From assembly GCA_964490765.1 (NCBI GenBank), contig CAZBDV010000010.1, positions 1-64,000 on the forward strand: 64,000 bases of DNA, written 5' to 3'. Of the stretch, positions 16,270 to 27,300 are shown piece by piece. The stretch is from CAZBDV01 sp964490765. Lineage in GTDB: Bacteria; Cloacimonadota; Cloacimonadia; Cloacimonadales; JAJBBL01. Both the position numbers and the translations under genes were made by a program. The notes beneath the pieces were generated by a model that was given only the letters and a program-made list of their open reading frames with translations, was not told where the DNA came from and searched no databases. How positions within the stretch are numbered: the stretch's first letter is position 1; the number at the start of each line of letters is the position of its first letter.

Positions 16270-19173
16270 ATGATGAAAAAAGGTTTATTAATATTCAGTA
16301 TGATTATACTAATATCCGTTCTGCAGGCCGGACAGATCAGTTATCTGATAACGCTCGACCGGTCAGAAGTCGCAGAAACCGATATTTTGCAGAGGCTCGA
16401 TCTCTCGATCTATCATATCAGTGGTGATATTCTGATCACCGGTATCAATAGATTACAGGGATTGGATAGAGCGGGTATCAGTTACGAAGTAATCGATAAT
16501 GATCCCTGGTCGGAGAAATACTACATAGTATCTGATAAAAGGGGTGAACATATATCCATAGATCCTTCCTGGGGCAGAGTGATATACCGTGATGAAAAAA
16601 TAGTCCTGATCAAAACTTCCCTCTTATCGGTAGAACAAATAACGAATATACCCCACAGTATCACAGAGCTATATCCCAATCCGGTAAGATACAATTTCGA
16701 GAAGATCTATCCTTCACGTAATGCCAGGAAACCGATACAGAGAGATGATATCGATACATTGCTCAACGAGATCAACCCGGACAGCCTTGGCTATTTCGTG
16801 CAGACGATGGAGAATTTCGTAACACGTTATTGCTTTGCCCCGAACAGGGATGAAGTTGCTGACTGGATAAAGAATGAATTCTTAAGGTTCGGTTATACTG
16901 ACGTCGTTGTTGATTCTTTCTATCAGAACAATGTCTGGCACAAGAATATCGTGACTACTATAGAGGGAACTGTTTCTCCCGATGAGATAGTCATCATTGG
17001 AGGACATCACGACTCTATAACCTCAGCATCTTACAGTAACCCGTCCAACCCCGCTCCCGGTGCCGATGATAACGCTACCGGGTCCGGAGCAGCAATGGAG
17101 ATAGCCCGGGCAATGAAGGCAGTAAATTTTGAACCGGAGACTACGATCCGCTTTATCACATTCGCCGCTGAAGAGGTGGGACTCTGGGGTAGTCATCATT
17201 ATGCCCAGCAGGCATACGATAACGGGATGAACATCAAGTTGATGATCAATAACGACATGATAGGATATACCCCGTATGGCCCTGGAAACTGGACAATCAA
17301 TCTCATAGAATACAGTGGTTTCGAAAATGAAGCCAATCTGGCCCGCCAGATCATTGATCTCTATACTGATATTACTACTGTAACGAACGACTATAATTCT
17401 GCCTATTCAGACAGTTATCCCTTCTGGACAAGAGGATTTCCACCCATTTTCTTTATTGAAACCGATTTCAACCCTTATTATCATACCGTTAATGACCTAT
17501 TTGTCCATATTGATATGGATTATGCTGTAGAGACCGTTAGAGGCTCCGCAGCGATAGCTGCTATGGTCAATGCCATCCCTTCTATACCGGAGGAATTCGT
17601 CGTTATCGATGCAGGTAATGGTTCAGAACTCAACCTGCAATGGGCTCCTGTTTCCTCCACCCCCATAGAGCATTATGAAATAGCGGTCGGACTGAGCAGT
17701 GGGAACTATACAGAGTATTATACTACAGAGGACACTCTTTATACTCTCTCTGGCCTTGATGAGGGGGTAACTTACTATATCGGGCTGAATGCAGTCAGTA
17801 TAAACGGTTATGAGAGTGCCGTAATAGAGAAATTTGGAGTTCCCAGGACAGTTCCCCTGACTCCTGCAAATTTTGCCGATCTTCCACAGAGCGGTCATAT
17901 AGAGCTGAGCTGGTCACCTAATCTGGAAGCAGATCTGGCTGGATATAACGTTTACAGATCTGAAAATCCGGAAGAGATCGGTTATCAACTCAATCAGGAA
18001 CCGATAGTTACAGAATTCTATAACGATACCGAAGCAGAACCGGCAATGTATTATTATTACAGCCTGACAGCGCTAGACGAAACCGGTAATGAGAGTGAAG
18101 CAACAGAGCAGGTCAGGTCAAGGCTGGTTACTATGGATCAGGGGGTTTTGATTGTAGCCGACACTCCAGACGGTAACGGCAGCTTTCAGAATCCGTCCAT
18201 AGAGAGTACAACCGAGTTCTACAATCAAATACTTAGTAATTATTCTCCCGACATCTACCCCTTATGGGAAGAAGCTGAGGTAAAATTAGCCGATCTGGGG
18301 GCCTATTCGACAATTATCTGGCACAAGAACAACGGTTCGATGAATGTATATGATAGCGGAACGATAAGTTCGATAAAGCAGTTTCTCGACCTTGGAGGGA
18401 ATATCCTCTTTTCTCTCTATTTCCCCGGAAATCTTCTGGGGGGTGTTAACCAGTATCCTTCGGAATTTGTCGATGGTGATTTTATATACGATTATCTGAT
18501 GGTGGATCAGGTATATCGTAATAGTACAGCACGTTTCGATGCAGCCGAACCACTCACCGATAGCTATCCGCTGATCTCAGTCGATGCAGAGAAAGCTCCT
18601 GAAGGGCTGGAATATCATATCATTAATATCGAAAGTATCAGACCCCGAATACCGGGAATAGCTATCTATGCCTACTCTTCATCGTTTCCTGAGGGAACTC
18701 CCGGAGCGGTAATGAATGACCTGCCCGTTGGTGTCGAATATATCGGTGATGATTACAAATCTATCCTTTTGAGCTTTCCGCTCTATTACATGGAAGAAGA
18801 TGATGCCCGTGATCTGATTAACTACATTATGGATGAGAAGTTCAACGAAACAACCGGTGTAGAAGACGAGCAGGAACTCATCCTGCCCGGCAGCAGGAAC
18901 TTCACCCTCTATCCGAATTATCCCAATCCCTTTAATCCAGAGACGGTTATCAGGTATAGCTTGAGAGAGGAAACTGATATCGAACTAGCTATTTACAATA
19001 TCAGGGGGCAGAAGATCAGGCTGCTTGATAGAGGTAAAAGAGAAGCGGGTGAACACAGTATAGTCTGGAACGGAAGGGATGACTCAGATAGAGAGGCCGC
19101 CAGCGGTATCTATTTTTTCAGATTGCATACCGACAGTGGTGATGAACTCAGGAAGATGTTACTGATAAAGTAA
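16270..19173 (+). CDS. Secreted M28-family zinc aminopeptidase with sorting domain
   Basis: The frame opens at 16234, but the ATG at 16270 has GGAG upstream and begins directly with a signal peptide (MMKKGLLIFSMIILIS), so I use it. The protein is about 967 residues. A propeptide-like region is followed by the M28 peptidase core: GGHHDS (zinc His) near 244-249, PGADDNATG (bridging Asp) near 262-270, AAEEVGLWGS (catalytic and zinc Glu), NNDMIGY (Asp) and YHTVNDL (His). Two fibronectin type III-like domains follow, then a domain that looks like a GATase/ThuA-type fold, and the C-terminal sorting domain (YPNPFNPET, YNIRGQK, SGIYFF, KMLLIK). It should be exported and cell-surface bound or released. 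Confidence 0.88.
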   Translation: MMKKGLLIFSMIILISVLQAGQISYLITLDRSEVAETDILQRLDLSIYHISGDILITGINRLQGLDRAGISYEVIDNDPWSEKYYIVSDKRGEHISIDPSWGRVIYRDEKIVLIKTSLLSVEQITNIPHSITELYPNPVRYNFEKIYPSRNARKPIQRDDIDTLLNEINPDSLGYFVQTMENFVTRYCFAPNRDEVADWIKNEFLRFGYTDVVVDSFYQNNVWHKNIVTTIEGTVSPDEIVIIGGHHDSITSASYSNPSNPAPGADDNATGSGAAMEIARAMKAVNFEPETTIRFITFAAEEVGLWGSHHYAQQAYDNGMNIKLMINNDMIGYTPYGPGNWTINLIEYSGFENEANLARQIIDLYTDITTVTNDYNSAYSDSYPFWTRGFPPIFFIETDFNPYYHTVNDLFVHIDMDYAVETVRGSAAIAAMVNAIPSIPEEFVVIDAGNGSELNLQWAPVSSTPIEHYEIAVGLSSGNYTEYYTTEDTLYTLSGLDEGVTYYIGLNAVSINGYESAVIEKFGVPRTVPLTPANFADLPQSGHIELSWSPNLEADLAGYNVYRSENPEEIGYQLNQEPIVTEFYNDTEAEPAMYYYYSLTALDETGNESEATEQVRSRLVTMDQGVLIVADTPDGNGSFQNPSIESTTEFYNQILSNYSPDIYPLWEEAEVKLADLGAYSTIIWHKNNGSMNVYDSGTISSIKQFLDLGGNILFSLYFPGNLLGGVNQYPSEFVDGDFIYDYLMVDQVYRNSTARFDAAEPLTDSYPLISVDAEKAPEGLEYHIINIESIRPRIPGIAIYAYSSSFPEGTPGAVMNDLPVGVEYIGDDYKSILLSFPLYYMEEDDARDLINYIMDEKFNETTGVEDEQELILPGSRNFTLYPNYPNPFNPETVIRYSLREETDIELAIYNIRGQKIRLLDRGKREAGEHSIVWNGRDDSDREAASGIYFFRLHTDSGDELRKMLLIK

Positions 19174-19198
19174 GGAAGATGTAAAGATTAATAGCTTA

Positions 19199-20356
19199 TT
19201 ATGGCCCTTCGAGCGCCGAGGAAACGAGATCTTTGAGTTCTTCGTCGATTCTCCAGCTCCAGAGTGAGAGGGCAGATCTGCCATTATTATCGGTAAGCCC
19301 GGCATCACAGCCATGTTCAAGTAGTAGTTTGGTTATTTGATAATTTCCTGTAGCAAGGGCGTGAAAGAGGGAAGACCAACCGTTCTCATCAACAGCATTG
19401 ACCTCGGCACCTTCTCTCAGTAAAATCCTTACTGGTTCTACTGCTCCCAGTTTAACACCCCTGATCAGGGGTGTTTCTTCAAACTGTAGTTCACGGATAT
19501 CAGGATCAGCGCCTGCCTCAATAAGTTCAGCTACCAGTGCAGGATTATTCTCTTCTATTGCCAGGAAGATAGCAGGGAGATCATACCGCACGTCTCTAAC
19601 ATCGGGATCTGCACCCCCCTTCAGCAGGAGAGAGACTATCCGCTCATTACGCTGATAGATCGCTTCGATAAGGGGATACTCACCTTTTGCTGTCTTCAAC
19701 TCCGGATTGGCACCATACTGTATATGCAATTCAACCATCGAAATGTCGTTATTGGCTACTGCAGATAACAAGGGAGTCCAGCGGTATCTGTCACTACGGT
19801 TGACCTGAGCACCTTTTGAGAGAAGCAGTTCTGCGACACGGCGATGTTGAAACAATTGAGCATATCTCAGAGGGGTCAGCCCATCTTCGTCCGGCCTGTC
19901 TATTTCTGCTCCGCTGTTAATCAATAATTCTACGGTCTCATAATGACCATTTCTCGAACCGAGTAGCAGTGGGGTGAAAGAATCCCGGTCTATAAAATCG
20001 GGATCGGAACCGATAGCCAAAAGAAGTTCTGTTGTATGGACATATCCTTTACCAGCTGCCCTGACCAGATCATCAGGCCGAAAATGGAGTTTTAATTCTA
20101 TACGCCTGACTACCGGAATATCGTCTATGCCTGTAGTCAGGATCTTGCTCAATTCACTCTCCAGAACCTCCAGATCGGGAAATCTGCCCAGCTCGATTAA
20201 AAGCTCTATTATTTGCTCCATTGTTCTGTCCCTTTCCTCTATCTCGGGAATTACTGCGTTGCCGGCTGTATCATCCGACGTATCTCCAGACAGCAGAGGA
20301 AGGATCACAATACAGGAGAGTATTGTCAGAAATAATAGTTTTGCAAAGAAACTCAT
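19199..20356 (-). CDS. Exported ankyrin-repeat protein
   Basis: A signal peptide (FFAKLLFLTILSCIVILPLLS) is followed by a short helical region and about eight ankyrin repeats from residue 105 on (typical units: DSFTPLLLGSRNGHYETVELL, DGLTPLRYAQ, NGWSSLFHALATGNYQITKL). Such repeats bind other proteins. Being exported, it should act in the periplasm or outside. Its ATG overlaps the stop of the DHFR gene (ATGA), so it is translationally coupled to folA. No enzyme domain is present. Confidence 0.85.
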   Translation of the reverse strand: MSFFAKLLFLTILSCIVILPLLSGDTSDDTAGNAVIPEIEERDRTMEQIIELLIELGRFPDLEVLESELSKILTTGIDDIPVVRRIELKLHFRPDDLVRAAGKGYVHTTELLLAIGSDPDFIDRDSFTPLLLGSRNGHYETVELLINSGAEIDRPDEDGLTPLRYAQLFQHRRVAELLLSKGAQVNRSDRYRWTPLLSAVANNDISMVELHIQYGANPELKTAKGEYPLIEAIYQRNERIVSLLLKGGADPDVRDVRYDLPAIFLAIEENNPALVAELIEAGADPDIRELQFEETPLIRGVKLGAVEPVRILLREGAEVNAVDENGWSSLFHALATGNYQITKLLLEHGCDAGLTDNNGRSALSLWSWRIDEELKDLVSSALEGP

Positions 20357-20874
20357 CTATTCACGCTTCTCACATATATGAGGAAATCGTGCTCGTACTG
20401 GTTCTTTTCATCTCTAATCCCCTTTCTGGTAGATACCAGCTGCCATTCCCGTTCATCAAACTCCGGGAAGTGTGTATCACCGGGGAAATCTTTATGGATC
20501 CTCGTAATGTATAGCTTCTGTGCTTGAGGGAGAAAGAGTTTGAAGAGTTCAGCCCCACCTATAACGAATAACTCTTTATCTCTCCAGGAACCATTGCGAG
20601 ATTTATTTTGCCAGAGTTGCTGAAACTCGGTGATATCGGCCACACGGCAGACATCGTCATCTATCTCATTGCTGGAGAATATGACATTGATCCGGCCCGG
20701 TAGTGGTTTGCCTATCGATTCATAAGTCCGCCTGCCCATGATCACAATATTATCCCAGGTCAAAGATTTAAAATATTGCAGGTCGGAAGGCAAATACCAG
20801 GGCATTCTGTTCCCTTCTCCAATTACACCATTTGCTGCTATGGCTACGATGAGCGAGACATACGGTTTATTCAT
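20353..20874 (-). CDS. folA: Dihydrofolate reductase
   Basis: The 173-residue enzyme reduces dihydrofolate to tetrahydrofolate with NADPH. Family residues are present: IAANGVIGEGNRMPWYLPSDLQYF (substrate and loop region, with Asp near 31), VIMGRRTYESIGKPLPGR (NADPH binding), FVIGGAELFKLFLP and the C-terminal FPEFDEREWQLV. The start codon lies inside the end of the upstream SUOX-fold gene (8-bp overlap) and its stop overlaps the ankyrin gene, so the three are one operon. No thymidylate synthase gene lies beside it. Confidence 0.95.
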   Translation of the reverse strand: MNKPYVSLIVAIAANGVIGEGNRMPWYLPSDLQYFKSLTWDNIVIMGRRTYESIGKPLPGRINVIFSSNEIDDDVCRVADITEFQQLWQNKSRNGSWRDKELFVIGGAELFKLFLPQAQKLYITRIHKDFPGDTHFPEFDEREWQLVSTRKGIRDEKNQYEHDFLIYVRSVNR

Positions 20875-21472
20875 CCAAAAACTTGATTACCTCTCCATCG
20901 GGGATGGGACGGACTTTTCCACCACTGTTCATATCCCTGACACCACCTGCGGTTATATGAGCTTCATCCGTATAACCTCTGTTTTCCCAATAACCGGATA
21001 CATAGTCCTTAGAGAAAATAACTTCTACGACACTCTTGGCCGATTTATAACCCCAGAGATAGGGGCAAAAGATCCTGACAGGGCCACCATAATCTTCATC
21101 AAGCAGTTCCCCGTCGAATTCGTAAGCGAGAAGAGTCTTCTCCTTCATAGCTATATCAAGGGGTATCGAAGTATCATACTTCTTGCCGACAGACCAGAAG
21201 CGAACGAAACCAGTCTCCGGTTTTATTCCTGCCAGTTCAGCGATATCGGAAAGCCTGACACCACCCCAGTGGCCGAATACCGAAAAACGGGTTACACTCG
21301 TCAATCTCCCCTCTACTACAGTTTTTGGTAGCTTGATTATCTCTTCCCAGCTCAAAATACCAGGCTTCTCACAGGTTCCTTTGATCTCGACCTGCCAGTT
21401 GTTACGGTCCAGTTTACCTGGATGTCCCTCTGCCCAGAATATAGGGGTATCTAAATCTTTCAGTTTACTCAA
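20867..21472 (-). CDS. Sulfite-oxidase-fold protein lacking the Mo-binding Cys
   Basis: The 201-residue protein has the YedY/sulfite-oxidase molybdopterin fold: WQVEIKG and LSWEEIIKLP at the start, a GVRLSDIAELAGIKPETGFV segment, the LLAYEFDGELL and DYGGPVRIFCP strands, and YLWGYKSAKSV followed by GYWENRGY. In family enzymes the Mo ligand is the Cys of a CVTRWS-like motif; here the motif reads SVTRFS, with codon AGT for Ser (near 21280). It has no signal peptide, unlike periplasmic MsrP. It may be inactive, use Ser as ligand, or bind another cofactor. The start is a TTG with GGAGG upstream. It is the first gene of the folA-ankyrin operon. Confidence 0.75.
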   Translation of the reverse strand: MSKLKDLDTPIFWAEGHPGKLDRNNWQVEIKGTCEKPGILSWEEIIKLPKTVVEGRLTSVTRFSVFGHWGGVRLSDIAELAGIKPETGFVRFWSVGKKYDTSIPLDIAMKEKTLLAYEFDGELLDEDYGGPVRIFCPYLWGYKSAKSVVEVIFSKDYVSGYWENRGYTDEAHITAGGVRDMNSGGKVRPIPDGEVIKFLDE

Positions 21473-21575
21473 AACTCCTCCTCGTCTCCTCTGACTCTAT
21501 TTGCTGAGTGAAAAATCTCTCGATATATACTGTCAACTTTCTCGTAGATATATCGTATCAAATTTTCAGCTATAA

Positions 21576-24062
21576 CTAATCTGACAGATTCGGGAAGACA
21601 ATCTTTACGGTTGTTCTGATAAGAAAGGATGGATCATCCCTCATATCGAACAAAAACCTCCTGCTCAAATCACTGTCAATATTCAACAGGCTCCGGGCTG
21701 TAACAAATCTTATATGTTCTGAAGGTGAATCGATGTAGGGGACGATCAGTGTGACTGCCTCATCGTCGGAGAACATTCCCAGAGCGGCAATGACGGTTGT
21801 GATATATTTTTTCTCTCTGAGAAAGCTGGAAAGATGGTCCAGATAGCTCTCAATTTGCAGGTCACCTATCAGATTGATAGCGTTTTTGACCTTCAGGGAA
21901 TCTTCTGCTGTCAGGGCGTCTGCCAGATTATCCTGAAAGTATTCAGAACTAAGGGCAAATTCGTAAATTGCCCTATATTCCAAACCACTCTTCGTATCGA
22001 GTTTGTTCTCTATTATATGCTCTGTAACCGCTTCTTCGAACTCCAATATCCTTGCCCGGGCTCGTCTTACCCTGTCGACACTACTTCCAACTTCCCATTC
22101 GGCAGCAATGGAAAAAAGCTCTTCAACATCGGTCAGATCGTCGATAAAGGATATATCTTCAGATACTATCTCTTCCTCATCCTCAACCTCTGTTTCATAA
22201 TCTATTATCTCTGTATCGAGTCCGATACCATAAAGCCCTCTAACCCAAAAACTATCGTTCTGCCAGATTGTATCCGGATAGATATCTACTCCTCCGAGAT
22301 CCATGAAGATACCGATCCCGCCACTATCCCTCGCCTGATTGGCATAGCCGTAGTTGATATCGCGGTTGCGCTCGTAACGGTCATCTCCCGCAACATCCAG
22401 GAAGATGCCGACTGAATTGGTCAATCCAAGCCCGTTACCACCATCGATTGAATAATGATCGTCTCCCGACCTGTCGATCAGGAAACCGACGGCATAGTCG
22501 TGCCCTGCACCCTGGCCGGGCCCAAATCTCGAGTAGTAGGAATTATCTCCCGCCTCATTGAAAAGAAAGCCACCCGCCAGGTGAATTCCACTACCCTGGG
22601 CGTACTGCACTGCATTGAAAGTATCGTTACCACCACCGGAGATGAGAATACCGAGAGCATACCAGTAACCAACGCCCTGGGCATAGATGCCTCCCTCGAA
22701 GCTGTCATTACCTCCTTTATCGTAAAGTATTCCCACACCACCACCCCAGTCGGGACGAACACCGAAGCCGAAACCCTGTGCCATCGAACGGTAGTCATCA
22801 GGCCTGAGTGGTTTGTGTTTGTACCTGGCTCCGGTGTAATAGAGGTCATTACCGGCGAGGTCAATCAGAATACCTGCTCCAAGTGTACCACCAAAGCCCT
22901 GACTGTAACCTGTCGTATGATAGATGTCATTACCCTCGCTGTTAATATTTATTGAAATCCCGAAGGTTGCAGCACCGAGAGTATAGCGGCCGAGACGGTA
23001 AATATCGTTACCCCCTCCATCGTAATGATACTGAATACCAGCAAAGGCAGAAAAAGCCAGATCGTCCCCGAAATAGCTGTCATCGCCAGTCCTGTCGATC
23101 GAATAGCCTATACCCCCAAGAACCCGGTTCAGGCCTCCCACTTTCCGGTTACTCCAGAGATCGTCACCATCCATATCGATTACCAGATAGTAAGGGTGTT
23201 TGAAATCATTATAGAGTTCTCCATAATAGTTATCATTACCACCCGGTTCGATTATCAGGGCAAACCGTTCATAATAGTTATCGTCTCCTCTCGTTCCAAT
23301 GACAAAATCGCCCCACTCGGTTGTTTGTCTTAAGGGTGATTTATTGCTGAATTCAAACCGGTTCAGGTTATCATTGAGAACTTCAGTGCCGTGACAGAAA
23401 ACCTTACCTGCTTTTACAAGCATCGCCCAATCTATCTTATCGAGGATCTCTTTGATCTCAATCAGAGGGAGTTCGTCCAATTCCGAATCTGCCAGTTCCG
23501 GATAGAATTTCTCGTACCGCTCATCATCTCCTGTATCTGACCACATCTTATAAGAGAGACGGGCAATGAGTTCCTTATCATTCTCTGTCATAGTTTCAAA
23601 TGCCTGGCTACGGTATCTTTCAGCTGAAAGAAATAGCATCTCTACATAATCGAAAAGGTCATACTCATTCTGAACATTGAGAGTCATATAATCCGAGAAA
23701 TACTTTTTCGATTCAACCACATCGAGTTCTCCGGTCAGAATCTGATCGTCATAAGAGAAGATTGTTCCGGCAATACCGGTTATCATCTTTTCCGAATCTC
23801 CCTTATTCATCATATCGCGCAGGTTATCGACGAAACCGGGGAATTCCATAGGACGGTTGATGATATCGACTATACGGTTGATCTTGTATTCTGTTGAGAG
23901 TGACCAGTCTTTGATAAAACCGAGAGAATTAGTTTCCTGACCTGCCCGCTGAAGAAGTGAATCTACGAGAGTGTACTCGTATTCTTCCATTACTGTTCCA
24001 CTCAGTGTAACCTGTAGAGCAATAATGATTGCCATTAGTAACAGATATTTCCTGCATTCCAT
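21576..24062 (-). CDS. Exported GND-repeat protein with C-terminal HEAT-like domain
   Basis: This is an 828-residue exported protein: signal peptide (LLLMAIIIALQVTLSGTV), an alpha-helical N-terminal domain up to about residue 235, then roughly twelve repeats of about 25-40 residues up to about 600. A typical unit reads AQGxGxxxxxGILxDxxGNDxY, for example GILYDKGGNDSFEGGIYAQG and GILISGGGNDTFNAVQYAQG. After an acidic linker (EDEEEIVSED) comes a HEAT-like domain (SYLDHLSSFL onward, AALGMFSDDEAVTLIVPYID, ARSLLNID). The GNDxY units recall RTX calcium-binding repeats but with a longer period, so a beta-solenoid is likely. The function is unknown. Confidence 0.75.
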   Translation of the reverse strand: MECRKYLLLMAIIIALQVTLSGTVMEEYEYTLVDSLLQRAGQETNSLGFIKDWSLSTEYKINRIVDIINRPMEFPGFVDNLRDMMNKGDSEKMITGIAGTIFSYDDQILTGELDVVESKKYFSDYMTLNVQNEYDLFDYVEMLFLSAERYRSQAFETMTENDKELIARLSYKMWSDTGDDERYEKFYPELADSELDELPLIEIKEILDKIDWAMLVKAGKVFCHGTEVLNDNLNRFEFSNKSPLRQTTEWGDFVIGTRGDDNYYERFALIIEPGGNDNYYGELYNDFKHPYYLVIDMDGDDLWSNRKVGGLNRVLGGIGYSIDRTGDDSYFGDDLAFSAFAGIQYHYDGGGNDIYRLGRYTLGAATFGISININSEGNDIYHTTGYSQGFGGTLGAGILIDLAGNDLYYTGARYKHKPLRPDDYRSMAQGFGFGVRPDWGGGVGILYDKGGNDSFEGGIYAQGVGYWYALGILISGGGNDTFNAVQYAQGSGIHLAGGFLFNEAGDNSYYSRFGPGQGAGHDYAVGFLIDRSGDDHYSIDGGNGLGLTNSVGIFLDVAGDDRYERNRDINYGYANQARDSGGIGIFMDLGGVDIYPDTIWQNDSFWVRGLYGIGLDTEIIDYETEVEDEEEIVSEDISFIDDLTDVEELFSIAAEWEVGSSVDRVRRARARILEFEEAVTEHIIENKLDTKSGLEYRAIYEFALSSEYFQDNLADALTAEDSLKVKNAINLIGDLQIESYLDHLSSFLREKKYITTVIAALGMFSDDEAVTLIVPYIDSPSEHIRFVTARSLLNIDSDLSRRFLFDMRDDPSFLIRTTVKIVFPNLSD

Positions 24063-24313
24063 TTCCTGTCCTCATTTCTTACTTATAACTGACATCTTCT
24101 CTGTCCGGCCAATGGGTGTAAAGTTATTTCCGAAGGCCGGAACGTCCAGAGAAGCAACAGTTTTCAGAGGGATACAGTAACAAAACCATAGGAACCGAAG
24201 GAACAAACTATATCCCGCTTGCAGGCTTCCTGTTGTTATGTAAGTATTTATGTTGCCACTCCAGCACTGAGAATCAGATGTATCTGGTTTTGCTTAACAG
24301 TTTGTTTCTCTCT
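24063..24313. other. Intergenic region between two minus-strand genes
   Basis: No gene is visible. TCCGGCC at about 24102-24108 and GGCCGGA near 24135-24141 form a 7-bp inverted repeat that could make a hairpin in the leader of the gene starting at 24062. No T-rich run follows on the minus strand. Confidence 0.3.
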
Positions 24314-27300
24314 TTACTTAAGGAGAGTCATCTTTTTTATCTCCCGGTACCCTCTATCCGTTTGCAGGTAGTAGAAATAGATTCCAGAAGAACAGTTATC
24401 ACCCTTTTCATCCTTTCCATTCCAGTCAATCTGATGATATCCGGGCAGGTACAGATCATCAATGATCAGGGTCCGAACTTTCCGTCCTGCTATGTTGTAG
24501 ATAGTCAGTGTAACCCTGCTCTCTTCAGCAAGCGAGAATTTTATAAGCGTATCGGGATTGAAGGGATTGGGTATGGCATTATGCAGCTTTGTCTCCAGAG
24601 GTTCGACAGGATCATCGATACTGCTCACTATCTCATATTCTGCGACAGCTATATCGCTCGGAAGCCATTCAGCCTTATAGGCTCGGGCTTTTAGAGTAGT
24701 ATCCTGGTTCAGCAAAACAGGTTCGCTGTATAAATAGGAATTCTGAGTGGGATCACTCCCGTTCAGAGTATAATAGATGTGAGTATCTTCGATAGTGCAG
24801 CTAATGGTAACGAGAATCTGTTCTTCATAAGTTCCTGCTTCTGGTGAGAATGCTGGAGTAGATATCTTTGGCGGGACAATAATCGTTACTGATTCCGAAG
24901 GATCTGATTCCGCTATATCATAGAGGGCAGTAACGTAATATGTATAGGTTGAATCAAACTCGATATCATTGTCCAGATAGTTGAACTCTGTTATCAATTC
25001 CTCATTGATCATCTCCTCATTTCTGTAAACATTGAAACCGAGAAACTCCAGGTTTCGCCGATTCTCTGCCCTTTTCATCAGGGGTGGTTCATCAATTAAG
25101 GGCAGCCTGGAAGCATAAAAATCGGGTGAGAGGTACCATACGAGATAGATCGACTCATAGTTGTTCTGTGGTGTAGCATTCAGGTATTGCGGGATTGGAG
25201 GGGAGACGAATTGCAGTTCGAAATCAACTCCACCTGTCGTAGTGTTAGGTTCTACAAGTACCTCTTCTATTATGAGTGTCTGGTAGTACTCCAGAGAAGC
25301 TCTGACTGCGTAAACACCCGGAATGAGTGGCAGGGAATAATAACCTTCATTATCGGGATTGACACTGAAACCGGAAGCGGAAACCTCAACCTCAGATACT
25401 TCGCCATATTCTCCTGCAAGGGTGACAATCCCCTCAATTGAACCGGCAGAAGTAGCATCAGCAATGATAACATCGTCAATACACCAATTTCTGTCATTTT
25501 CGGCAGTATAGTTCCATTTGAGTCTGACATCGGAATGACTAGCAATCTGGGGAACGGAGAGATAACAATAAGCCGGATTGTCTGTTGTCTCTGACCAGCT
25601 CTCCAGAGTAACCCAGTTAAGACCATTATCGATACTGTAGGAGAGGGTACCTGTTGCAGTGCCGGAACCTCTTCTGAAGTAATGAGTGAAAGAGATAACG
25701 GGTTCGACACAGCTGGTCAGATCGATCCTGGGTGTTATGAGATCTGCATTCTGAGCATTACCAGTCCCATAATAATTGCTGTTGATATATGCATAATTAC
25801 CAGTTGTTCCTATCAGGCCACTATAAGTCATGGATCCGAACTCCCAGGTCTGTCCCATTCCATTATAGTCGATACTCTGCCAGAGGTCAGGTATATCGAA
25901 CGATTCGTTAAAATATTCGCCAAACGGAAGGTTTAGAGAAGAATAATCCGTTCTCCCAACGGCTCTTCTTCCGGAGGAGTATTCATAGGCTGCTGTATAA
26001 GAGAAGGCTTTGTAATAGTATTTAGTATTCTCCTGCAGACCTGTATGACTGAAGGAGTTGGTACTGCCAATATAGAGAACAGTTCCCCCACCCGGTATCT
26101 CTTCCCCGACATCATAGGAAGAACCGGTATCCGGAGAGCCCAGAACATCATTCTCCGACCAGATAATCATCACGTTATCGTTATTGCTGTTTTGCTCCCA
26201 ATCCAGCTCTATCTCAGTCAATCCAGCTGTTGTTGCGGTGAAAAGAGAGGGGTTCATAACATCACCGAGATAAGTCTGGGTTAAGAGTAGAGCTTCGTTT
26301 GCATTGAGTCTCCCACTACCAAGTAGCCCTAAATAATTGGGATTAACAGAATAATGATCGTCAGCACTGTCACTCAAGATATCAAGGACTGTATCATTAT
26401 CGAGTATGACATCATAACGGTAAGCGAGTGAGATAACAAGTGCTGCAACCCCCGAGACATGTGGACAGGCAACTGAAGTTCCCTGGGCATATTCATATCC
26501 ATTATTCATTACTGTACTCAAAATTCCTCTGGCAGAGATTATATCGGTTTCTCCTCCAGGTGCAGAAATATCGATCCAGCTGCCGTAATTAGAATAATAG
26601 GCCTTCTGGTCCTGGTTCGTGGTGGCTGCTACAGCATAAGTCCCGGAATAAAAGGCGGGATACCAGTCACCGGAAGAATCACTGTTACCGGCCGCAAAGA
26701 TTACTATCCCACCATCCATAACATCCCCGCCACCATTAGTGTTGAAATAATCAATAGCATCAAGAACAATCTGCTCATATACACCTGCCGGGGTATAAGT
26801 CCAGCTGTTCTGTGATATTGCCGCCCCAATATCTGCTGCTCCTATCATTGCTAGATGTATATTATTGAAACTATTCTCACTGACAATCTGGGCACTCATC
26901 AATCTTATGCCGTCAGAACTGCCGGAACCTCCCGCTATACCGGCAATACCGGTACTATTGTTGGTAGCGGCTGCAATTATTCCGGCAACGAATGTCCCAT
27001 GATCTCCAGGAGTTACCGTCATACTGTTACTGTGATAATTGTAACCTGTATATGGCCACATATTCGGTGCCAGATCTGCATGATCGTAATCTATACCCTG
27101 GTCAAGAACTGCTACAATGACATCGGAATGCCCTTTTTCGATATTCCAGGCGTTCACCATAGATATATCTGCTCCGGGAGTTCCCCCAACCTGACCAGTA
27201 TTATTCAGATTCCACTGACTGGTAAACTGGGGGTCATTAGGTGTCCAGCGGGGAGTGTCATCTGCAGCGTTTCGCTTAACTTCATAGTTAAGCAGTTTCT

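Noticed and set aside
22455..22955. Long plus-strand frames inside the GND-repeat gene
   Set aside because: They are shadows made by the repeated codons of the real minus-strand gene.
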